A DNA stretch of 64,000 bases from Niveibacterium umoris (GTDB lineage: Bacteria > Pseudomonadota > Gammaproteobacteria > Burkholderiales > Rhodocyclaceae), in contig NZ_JACIET010000001.1 in NCBI RefSeq assembly GCF_014197015.1, forward strand, positions 2,259,392 to 2,323,391. The letters run 5' to 3'. Below are positions 8,444 to 15,064 of this stretch, one piece after another (position 1 is the first letter of the stretch; each line of letters opens with the position of its first letter). Below the pieces are notes generated by a model that did no database searches, was not told the origin of the DNA, and worked only from the letters and a program-made list of their open reading frames with translations. Position numbers and translations under genes: made by a program.

Positions 8444-10359
8444 CGGCTCATCCCTTTGAACTGCTCGGGGAAGCGCGAAGCAAACGCCCTGCAGACCGTG
8501 TCGGGCCGCCCCGTCGACGCCGAGCAGAGTCGGACCACGGCCTGGACGCGGAATCGGTCGACGTCGGCCCGCTTTTCCACGAAGTAGAACTGTTCTGCCT
8601 GTTGATAGGCCCGATCACCGTCGTCAAGCCGATCGAGGCCATAAAGGGCCACCGACGCCAGGAGATAGCCCGGCGCATAGTCAGGCGCGTAGCGACGGAC
8701 CCAGTCCAGATCGCTCAACGCCTGCGCATAGCGCCCCAGCTCAAGATGCGCTTCGGCCCGCGCCCCGTAGCCCTGCGTCACCCACCAAGCATATTGATCG
8801 CGCAGACCAAGCGGCATGGCTTGCGCTGAGCCCCCCCCGCTCCGCTGATCGGCTCCGCCCACAGGTAGGGGTTGAGATGCCATGACGTCGTCGAGAAGAG
8901 CGATTCCCCGTTCGAACTCGCCGGAGCGCACCGCGACGACGCCCGTAAGCAACCTGATCGAAAGATTCCGGGTTTCACCTACCCGGGCAATCACTTGCCG
9001 TGCCGTCTCAAGATCCCCAGCCATCACCGCCGCATTGAGCAAGTTCAGTTGGACGAAAGGGCGGTCGGCATGCGTCTTGTAGACCCAAGACCAGAGACTG
9101 TAGTCCGACTGCCACTTTGGCACGGTCGCCCACGCGGTAAGTAGCGCGGCGCCCCCCCAAATACCCGCAGCCATGTAGGCCGCGGTGCGCGCAATCGTCG
9201 TCGCAGGCGCAGCAAACAGGGGTCGTGCGAGGGTCGCCACCCACAGCGCCACGATGGTCATCGGCAGAGCAAGGAAGCGCTCGTGTCCGATGTTGCCGAA
9301 GATGGTCAGCGGAATGATGTTGGCGACTGGCAGCATCGCAGCCACCCACGCGACCAGGAACCACGCCCAGCGCGAGCGGCGACGCACCAGCCAGATCGCC
9401 AACGCAAGCAGCGCACCAAGCGCAGCCAACCCTTCCGCTACCGGCACAACCGGACGACCGGCCGCAGCCTCCAGCGGATGCAGCGGGCTGATCTGCAAAA
9501 AGGGGAAGACGATCAGCTTGACGTAAAAGAGCAGCGTCGCGCCCACAAAGCCGGCACGCGAGCCCAGCGAAGTCAGCGCACTCGTCAACTCGCTATCCAC
9601 ATGCATCACGCCCTCGATGAATCTCACGCGCAGAGCGAGGTAAAGAACACCAGCAAGCAAGAGCGACAACCACAGCAAGAGGCGCCGCTGGTCTTTCAGA
9701 ACGGCCCACCAAGCTCTCAGCGAAAAGGGGTGGCGTTCCTGAAGTCCAATCAGCGCGAAGAGGATCAGTGGCGCCAGCGCAGCCATCTCCTTGCAGAAGC
9801 AAGCGCAAAGGTAGAGCAATCCGGCACTGAGATTGCGGCGCCAGCCGGAGAGGTTCAACCCGGCCCAGCACATCATCAGGGTGAAGCTGACAACCATCAG
9901 GTCGAAGCGCCCGGACACCCATGCGACCGGTTCGATCATCGCCGGATGCAGCCCGTAGACGAGCGCGGCCAGCGCCGCACATTTGTATCGCTGCTCGTCG
10001 CGCACCACGCTCGCGACCACCCAGGCCAACATGAAGGTATTGAACAGGTGCAGTGCAAGACTCACCGCATGGGAAATCCAGGGCTGTGCGCCAAAGGCCC
10101 TGAACTCGAGAATGAAGCTTGCAAGAACCAGCGGCCGAAAATAGCTCGTGCCCGGCAGCGCAGGCCTGAGTACCGCGGCGAAGAAGTCGCCTGCCTGCCG
10201 CACGAACGGGTTATCCGCATACGCGGGCCGGTCATCCCAGACATAGTCGCAAGAGAGGACACCCCAGTAGGCCATCGCGACCAGCACCAGCGGCAGCGCA
10301 AACAGAAGGGACTTCGGCAGGCGCGACAAAGCGCTTTTGAGCATGTGCAGTTCCAGCAT
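8440..10359 (-). CDS. TMTC-like GT-C membrane protein with C-terminal TPRs (copy 1)
   Basis: Membrane protein of about 639 residues. The N-terminal two thirds hold about ten hydrophobic segments in GT-C arrangement with DYVWDDR at 38-44 (acidic pair in the first loop), YFRPLV at 73-78, LHPAMIEPVAWVSGRFD near 145 and CKEMAALAPL. The C-terminal third is helical with TPR-like repeats (ARAEAHLELGRYAQALSDLDWV...YLLASVALYGLDRLDDGDRAYQQ). This is the plan of TMTC-type O-mannosyltransferase-like proteins. It is a tandem paralog of the next gene upstream. Start uncertain: ATG 10359 gives MLELHM; ATG 10344 aligns better with the paralog; neither has a strong ribosome site. Its stop overlaps the start of the ZomB-like gene. 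Likely an O-glycosyltransferase or glycan-loading protein; acceptor unknown. Confidence 0.75.
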   Translation of the reverse strand: MLELHMLKSALSRLPKSLLFALPLVLVAMAYWGVLSCDYVWDDRPAYADNPFVRQAGDFFAAVLRPALPGTSYFRPLVLASFILEFRAFGAQPWISHAVSLALHLFNTFMLAWVVASVVRDEQRYKCAALAALVYGLHPAMIEPVAWVSGRFDLMVVSFTLMMCWAGLNLSGWRRNLSAGLLYLCACFCKEMAALAPLILFALIGLQERHPFSLRAWWAVLKDQRRLLLWLSLLLAGVLYLALRVRFIEGVMHVDSELTSALTSLGSRAGFVGATLLFYVKLIVFPFLQISPLHPLEAAAGRPVVPVAEGLAALGALLALAIWLVRRRSRWAWFLVAWVAAMLPVANIIPLTIFGNIGHERFLALPMTIVALWVATLARPLFAAPATTIARTAAYMAAGIWGGAALLTAWATVPKWQSDYSLWSWVYKTHADRPFVQLNLLNAAVMAGDLETARQVIARVGETRNLSIRLLTGVVAVRSGEFERGIALLDDVMASQPLPVGGADQRSGGGSAQAMPLGLRDQYAWWVTQGYGARAEAHLELGRYAQALSDLDWVRRYAPDYAPGYLLASVALYGLDRLDDGDRAYQQAEQFYFVEKRADVDRFRVQAVVRLCSASTGRPDTVCRAFASRFPEQFKGMSR

Positions 10360-10524
10360 CAAGCGGCGCCTACGCGGCGCCTGGGATCTCGAGAACATTG
10401 CACGACGTGTTGGCGTCGCACAGCCGCACCCACCAGAAGCTGCCATGCAACACATGGCACGCCTTCGTGAGAAGCGCGCAGATACCATTGTTTGACATTG
10501 ATCGCGAGCGCGGCACCGAGGCGG

Positions 10525-12456
10525 TCAAGATCGAGCCTGCGCCGTTGGAGGAGGACCGAAGCGGCCCTGCCTGTGCGCCTCGCAGACGCGCGGATGGCCT
10601 GCTGCATCTTTGCTGCAGATCGTATCGACCGCTTTTTGGCGCACGTCCAAGATGTACGGAAGCATCGCTGGCAAGTAGGTGTCCCGTGCGAGTTTGAACT
10701 GCGCATCGCCTTGGTCGACGTCGTCAAGTCCGTACCAGGCGACGGCACGAAGCACGTATGCCGGCGGGTATTCGCGCGCATAGAACTGAACGATGTCCGC
10801 GTCGTGGATAGCTGCGGCATAGTTGCCTAGCTCCAGATTTGCCTCCGCTCGCCCACCATAGGCCAGCACCACCAGCCAGGTGTAAGCGTAGCCCTGTTGC
10901 GCCGAAAGGTAAGCATCCTTGAGCGGAATACCGCGCTGCTCCACTTCGGTATGCGGGAGCTGCGTGCCCGCGAGCTTGCCTTCGGCCAGCACCCGATCAA
11001 TCGCGGCAAGGCCGATGGCCGCCTGGTGCTGCCGCACCTTGACCACCGCACCGAGCAATTGCAGGGTCACAACTTCTGTCTGTCCGATCCGTTCCACCAC
11101 CTCGCTCGCTCGTGCAGTGTCACCCTGGCTCAAGGCCGCAGCGATCAAGCTTGTCTGGACGAAGACGACATCCGGGTGCTTGGCGTACGCCCACGACCAG
11201 AGCGTCAGGTCAGTGCGCCAAAGCGGCACGGTTACGCGAACATTGACGACGGCCACCACGCTCCACAGCAGCATCGCGAAGGCTAGAAGGTGGGGAGCCC
11301 GCGGAGAGGGCAGGCGAGCCAGCACAACACCCGCGAGGTGCGCCGCGAGCAGCGCAACGAAAACCAGCGGCAAAGTCAGGAAGCGCTCATGGCCAAGGTT
11401 GCCGCCAATCGTCAAGGGCACGATGTTCAAAACCGGCATCAGGGCCACGACAACCGCCCCGACGTACCACACGACAGGCTGTCGCCAGACAATCATCGCA
11501 ACACCGTACGCAAGTGCGAGCACGACAACGATCACGCCGGTTACCAGGTACGGACCATGCGCCATTTGCTCGGCGAAGAACGGGTGCATCGGATTCAGAT
11601 CGGTGAATGGCATCACGATCATACGGACGTAAAGCAGCAAGGTATGTCCAACCAGGCTGATGCGCGCAAGCTGCGACGGAAGCTCTGCCAGCAATTCTTC
11701 GTTGGCGTGCATCACATGCGGAAAGAACGCCAAACGCATGCCGAGATACGCGCAGCCGGTCAGTGCCAGTGCGACCCACAGGCCGATCCGTCGGTCGCCG
11801 AATATCAGGTCGCGAATCTCGCCTGATCGCCCGTCACTCTTCGCGCGAATACCCAGCAATAGCAGCAGCAAGAGCGGAACCGTAACCGCCATTTCTTTCG
11901 AGAAGCAGGCAAGCAAGAAGAAACACGCGGTCGCGAGGTTTCGACGCCATCCCGACAGAAACAACCCAGACCCGAGCGCCAGCAGCGCGCAGGATGTCAC
12001 CAGCAGATCGAATCGCCCGGCCACCCAGGTTACCGGTTCGACCAGCGCCGGATGCAACCCGTAGATCAAGCCGGCAATCGCAGCGGCCGCGCGGGGGGCC
12101 AGACGTCGCGCCAGGCCGTGCGCGATCGCCATCACCAGGGCAGTGTTCAACAGATGAAGCCCGAGATTCACTGTGTGCGAAACCCACGGATGCGCGCCGA
12201 ACAGCCGGAATTCAGCCATGAAACTTGCCAACACGAGCGGCCGGAAGTAGGTCGTTCCGGGCAAGATCGGGCGGACGATCGCGGCAAAAAAGTGCTCGAC
12301 CTGGCGAATCGCCGGGTTGTTGACGATCAGGAAACGGTCATCCCACACATAGTCGTTCGCCACCACTCCCGCGAAACTCATCGCCACAACGCCGAGCGGG
12401 AACATCAGAAGCAGGAGCGGTAGGAACCGCACGACGTCAAGCCGGAGTGCACGCAT
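10525..12456 (-). CDS. TMTC-like GT-C membrane protein with C-terminal TPRs (copy 2)
   Basis: Protein of 643 residues, the tandem paralog of the next gene downstream. Shared landmarks are DYVWDD (35-40), TTYFRPLVLASFMAEFRLFGAHPW, LHPALVEPVTWVAGRFDLL, SGWRRNLA, FSKEMAV and HPF before the mid-protein membrane helices, then a helical TPR-like tail. Start chosen at ATG 12456 because an AAGG lies eight bases upstream. The longer frame to 12534 has no such site and no membrane-like sequence. 165 bases separate it from copy 1. Family knowledge: GT-C fold proteins with C-terminal TPRs (TMTC group) transfer a sugar from a polyprenol or dolichol phosphate. Here the target could be pilin or a glycan intermediate, given the neighbours. 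The codons and motifs look intact in both copies. Confidence 0.75.
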   Translation of the reverse strand: MRALRLDVVRFLPLLLLMFPLGVVAMSFAGVVANDYVWDDRFLIVNNPAIRQVEHFFAAIVRPILPGTTYFRPLVLASFMAEFRLFGAHPWVSHTVNLGLHLLNTALVMAIAHGLARRLAPRAAAAIAGLIYGLHPALVEPVTWVAGRFDLLVTSCALLALGSGLFLSGWRRNLATACFFLLACFSKEMAVTVPLLLLLLLGIRAKSDGRSGEIRDLIFGDRRIGLWVALALTGCAYLGMRLAFFPHVMHANEELLAELPSQLARISLVGHTLLLYVRMIVMPFTDLNPMHPFFAEQMAHGPYLVTGVIVVVLALAYGVAMIVWRQPVVWYVGAVVVALMPVLNIVPLTIGGNLGHERFLTLPLVFVALLAAHLAGVVLARLPSPRAPHLLAFAMLLWSVVAVVNVRVTVPLWRTDLTLWSWAYAKHPDVVFVQTSLIAAALSQGDTARASEVVERIGQTEVVTLQLLGAVVKVRQHQAAIGLAAIDRVLAEGKLAGTQLPHTEVEQRGIPLKDAYLSAQQGYAYTWLVVLAYGGRAEANLELGNYAAAIHDADIVQFYAREYPPAYVLRAVAWYGLDDVDQGDAQFKLARDTYLPAMLPYILDVRQKAVDTICSKDAAGHPRVCEAHRQGRFGPPPTAQARS

Positions 12457-12654
12457 CGAGAAAGCCTTGACCAGCGTTATCAGGTTGGGAGAACGTACCG
12501 ATGGTAAACCGCGCTTCCCGATTCGGGGCGGCACGGAGTTCGCAATTCAACACCTGCGAGCGATCGGGCGGCAGTGAGCGCTGAGGCGACGCGCAAGACC
12601 CGTGTGGGTCTGCGGCCGCGTTACCCGCGTGCCCACAACCCGTGTGAGCCCGAA

Positions 12655-13428
12655 TCACCAGCCATCCAACGGCAGATACGCCGCTGGTTGCGCATCCTGG
12701 CGGCGAACGACCACCACCCAATCCGCATACTTACCCGCATCCATCGGCAAATAGCCGAGTTCGCGCTCGTTGGCGCCAGATTGTCGGAGCATGTCGTCGA
12801 TCATCTTCTGGCGCAGCGGGTATTTCTCGCGCAGTTTGGCGATCGGTTTGAGTTCGGCGACAACCTTGCTGCGTTGCAGGTCGTAACGCTCCCATCTTTC
12901 AGGGCGAAAAGCAGGGTGGTCGCCCCGTAGCGACATCTGGATACTCTGCGGAAAGTCGCGATCTGTGGAAGCCGCCAAGCGCACCGCAATCAGCGTCGGG
13001 CCATCACGACGGATGGTCCGAAACTCCTTTGGCGCACGCGCAAGCTGCTCGAAATCGACGTCCAGATGGCGGACGACACGAAAACGGTTGCCTTCGAAGG
13101 CCAGGAATACCGGCCGCGCCTGGTACATCGTGAAGACACCGTAGGCCAGCGCAGCAAGCTGGATTACGACAACAAGACCGATGTCCATGATCAGCAGATG
13201 GCGCTTCTTGGTCCTGTCAAACAGCACGGCGGTCAGAACCGGCCCGCAAACAACATCAACCGCTACCACCAGCAAGAACAACTCCTTACCACCGAGAATC
13301 CGGTTGTAAGGAAAGGGATACCACACCTGGAAGACCAGGGCCGCACAGATCAGTGCGATCACGACACTCGCAAGAAGATGCGTCAAGCCCGCCTTGATCG
13401 CGATACGGACACGTTGCCGATCTCTCAC
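12655..13428 (-). CDS. TfpX/TfpZ family type IV pilin accessory protein
   Basis: Inner-membrane protein of 257 residues found beside pilin genes in Pseudomonas and betaproteobacteria. TfpX/TfpY/TfpZ members aid surface assembly of the particular pilin encoded next to them (family knowledge). Seen: four hydrophobic segments in the first 110 residues, with the family mark GGKELFLLVVAVDVVCGPVLT in the loop and second/third helices, followed by a periplasmic domain of about 140 residues. It follows the downstream pilin gene after 62 bases that contain that pilin's terminator, so it depends on read-through or on its own promoter. No Shine-Dalgarno of unusual strength is seen. The pairing with two near-identical pilins suggests it serves both. 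Confidence 0.85.
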   Translation of the reverse strand: MRDRQRVRIAIKAGLTHLLASVVIALICAALVFQVWYPFPYNRILGGKELFLLVVAVDVVCGPVLTAVLFDRTKKRHLLIMDIGLVVVIQLAALAYGVFTMYQARPVFLAFEGNRFRVVRHLDVDFEQLARAPKEFRTIRRDGPTLIAVRLAASTDRDFPQSIQMSLRGDHPAFRPERWERYDLQRSKVVAELKPIAKLREKYPLRQKMIDDMLRQSGANERELGYLPMDAGKYADWVVVVRRQDAQPAAYLPLDGW

Positions 13429-13449
13429 TCATTTCCTCCGCACAAAAGA

Positions 13450-13473
13450 CAAAGAGCGCCGAAGCGCTCTTTG
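13450..13473 (-). terminator. Rho-independent terminator after the downstream pilin gene
   Basis: A perfect 10-bp stem (13450-13459 with 13464-13473) closed by a four-base loop. Read on the minus strand the loop is TTCG flanked by GCGC, the very stable UUCG tetraloop form, followed by TCTTTT. It starts 17 bases after the pilin stop codon. The same core hairpin follows the other pilin gene. It should leave most transcripts monocistronic, with some read-through into the TfpX/Z gene. Confidence 0.85.
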
Positions 13474-13490
13474 TTTTCAAGCAAGAAAGC

Positions 13491-13991
13491 TTACTTGCAT
13501 TCAGCCGGTGCAAAGCGTGCCGGCAGCGTGCCAGCGGTGGCACCGGTGAAGCCAGAGGCGGAAGCGCCGCTGGCCATGCAGCGCCATGCCACGGACTGGG
13601 CCGGCGGCGTGAAGGTTGCGGTACCCGTCGGCAGCGCGGTACCCACCGGGGCGTTCGGGGTGATGGTCAGGGTGCCATTACCAGCAGCCGAAGTGGTGGT
13701 CACGGTGATCACGCCGGTCGCAGCAGCGATGGAGATGCTCGACACGTTGCGGGAAGCCGACGGAACGGTGTAGCCCATCGAGTAACCGAGAGCGTCGCCG
13801 GTCGGGTTGCCGTTGGCCAGCACGTCTTGCACGTTAACCTTGGCGGCCGAAGCGCCAACCAGGCCTTCCGAAACGCGGGCACGGACGGTGTAGTCCTGGT
13901 AAGCCGGCAGCGCGACTGCGGCCAGAATGCCGATGATCGCAACAACGATCATCAGTTCGATCAGCGTGAAGCCGAGTTGAATCTTTTTCAT
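13491..13991 (-). CDS. pilA: Type IVa major pilin (copy 1)
   Basis: Prepilin of 166 residues. The leader is short (MKKIQLG) and cut by PilD before Phe, giving [28 protein letters not shown] with the conserved Glu5. The C-terminus has the two-Cys disulfide region: one Cys in AWRCMASG and one in the final PAECK. Start ATG 13991 is set by AGGAGA seven bases upstream; the longer open frame is non-coding leader DNA. About 18 of 166 residues differ from copy 2. A sigma-54-like promoter lies about 55-70 bases upstream and a UUCG terminator follows. It would form the shaft of the type IV pilus used for twitching, adhesion or DNA uptake. Ser/Thr-rich C-terminal stretches are possible O-glycosylation targets for the nearby PglL-like enzyme (inference). 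Confidence 0.93.
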   Translation of the reverse strand: MKKIQLGFTLIELMIVVAIIGILAAVALPAYQDYTVRARVSEGLVGASAAKVNVQDVLANGNPTGDALGYSMGYTVPSASRNVSSISIAAATGVITVTTTSAAGNGTLTITPNAPVGTALPTGTATFTPPAQSVAWRCMASGASASGFTGATAGTLPARFAPAECK

Positions 13992-14044
13992 TTGGAATCT
14001 CCTGTTGCAGTTTGGTCGGGCGGGGTTCCGCTCGCTTGGTATAT

Positions 14045-14060
14045 GGCACAAGTCGTGCCC
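14045..14060 (-). promoter_or_regulatory. Sigma-54-type promoter for pilin copy 1
   Basis: On the minus strand the bases read GGGCACGACTTGTGCC. This fits the -24/-12 consensus TGGCACG-N4-TTGCW with the required GG and GC pairs at exact spacing; the mismatches are G for T at the first base and G for T in the -12 element. The start of transcription would fall near 14034, leaving a leader of about 43 bases. The site is also an inverted repeat (GGCAC-N5-GTGCC), so an operator is an alternative reading. PilSR-controlled sigma-54 transcription of pilA is known in many proteobacteria. Confidence 0.65.
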
Positions 14061-14312
14061 GTCCTTAACAATAAATCTAAGCCGCTGTTTTTGCAGAGTT
14101 TTTCTACAGACAAGCTGACACGCCAGGTTCGCAAACGGCCAAAACATGACCAAAAACGTCACTCGATCTAGCGCATTGCGTCAGCCAATGAACACCAGAC
14201 GGCAATCGCTGGCGCTTCGCAGACGCGAAACAGGGCGCGCAGGAAAGTACGCCAGCGTCCGTTTGAACGCAATACAGAGCGTTGGTCACTCTTTCGCACG
14301 CATTCTCCAAAC

Positions 14313-14338
14313 AAAAAGAGCGCCGAAGCGCTCTCTTT
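14313..14338 (-). terminator. Rho-independent terminator after the upstream pilin gene
   Basis: A 7-bp perfect stem (14317-14323 with 14328-14334), extended by A-T pairs after one mismatch, with the same CGAA/TTCG loop and same core as the hairpin behind the other pilin gene. On the minus strand it is followed by TTTTTG. It begins 17 bases after the stop codon, the same spacing as in the other copy. Confidence 0.82.
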
Positions 14339-14354
14339 CTTCAAACCAGAGTGC

Positions 14355-14855
14355 TTACTTGCACTCGGCTGGCGCAAAACGCGACGGGAGCGTACCAGCG
14401 GTGGCGCCAGCGAAACCAGACGCGGAGGCGCCGCTCGCCATGCAACGCCATGCGACCGCTTGAGCTGGCGGCGTGAAGGTCGCAGTACCGGTTGGCAGCG
14501 CAGTACCCACAGGGGCGTTCGGGGTGATCGTCAGCGTGCCATTCCCGGCTGCCGATGTGGTGGTAATCGTGATCACACCGGTAGCGGCCGTGATCGCGAC
14601 ACTGGAAAGATTGCGCGATGCAGACGGGACTGTATAACCCAACGCGTAGCCGGTTGCAGCACCAGACGGGTTACCGGATGACAGAACATCCTGAACATTT
14701 ACCTTTGCTGCCGAAGCCGCCACCAACCCTTCGCTGACGCGAGCGCGCACTGTGTAATCCTGATACGCCGGCAGCGCAACAGCAGCAAGTATTCCGATAA
14801 TCGCAACTACGATCATCAGTTCAATCAAGGTGAAACCGCTCTGAATCTGCTTCAT
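14355..14855 (-). CDS. pilA: Type IVa major pilin (copy 2)
   Basis: Prepilin of 166 residues with the leader MKQIQSG and the mature start [10 protein letters not shown], Glu5 present, and the same C-terminal two-Cys region ending AECK. ATG 14855 is chosen because the cleavage leader is then seven residues long, the usual length, and GGAG lies nine bases upstream; an ATG three codons earlier is possible. The differences from copy 1 cluster at residues 46-90, the variable part of the globular head, while the last 60 residues are almost identical. A good sigma-54 -24/-12 match lies 55-70 bases upstream. It is either a second major pilin, an allele-like spare copy for recombination, or a conditionally expressed variant. 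Confidence 0.93.
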   Translation of the reverse strand: MKQIQSGFTLIELMIVVAIIGILAAVALPAYQDYTVRARVSEGLVAASAAKVNVQDVLSSGNPSGAATGYALGYTVPSASRNLSSVAITAATGVITITTTSAAGNGTLTITPNAPVGTALPTGTATFTPPAQAVAWRCMASGASASGFAGATAGTLPSRFAPAECK

Positions 14856-14909
14856 GGGTGACAACTCCAGCGAGGTGAAGAAAGTGGTTAGCGCGACACG
14901 CCTACTGTA

Positions 14910-14925
14910 TGCAAGGTTTGCGCCA
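14910..14925 (-). promoter_or_regulatory. Sigma-54-type promoter for pilin copy 2
   Basis: On the minus strand the bases read TGGCGCAAACCTTGCA, a strong match to TGGCACG-N4-TTGCA with both GG and GC pairs and the TTGCA element intact. Predicted transcription start near 14899 gives a 44-base leader to the pilin ATG, nearly the same as for copy 1. An enhancer-binding activator such as PilR is expected (family knowledge); none is encoded beside it. Confidence 0.78.
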
Positions 14926-15064
14926 AAATCACCATATTCACCACAAATGCGTCACACAACATCAAATTCGACATTTCGCCGGGTGTCGCCCTGCAACCCG
15001 TCCATCGAGGCCCAGCCAAAACCGACCAATTTCGTCACATCACAGCGCGAAATCGTCAGGGCGA

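Larger units (their letters stand above)
13992..14354. other. Intergenic region between the two pilin genes (363 bases)
   Basis: No gene is supported here. Read on the minus strand it holds, in order, the terminator of the upstream pilin (copy 2), about 250 bases with no clear feature, a sigma-54-like -24/-12 site for copy 1 and its Shine-Dalgarno. The long unassigned middle is the expected place for upstream activator (PilR-like) and bending-protein sites, but I could not assign any. Confidence 0.7.

Noticed and set aside
12596..12611. A 6-bp hairpin (AGACCC-GTGT-GGGTCT) downstream of the TfpX/Z gene
   Set aside because: Short stem and no T-tract on the minus strand; may be chance.
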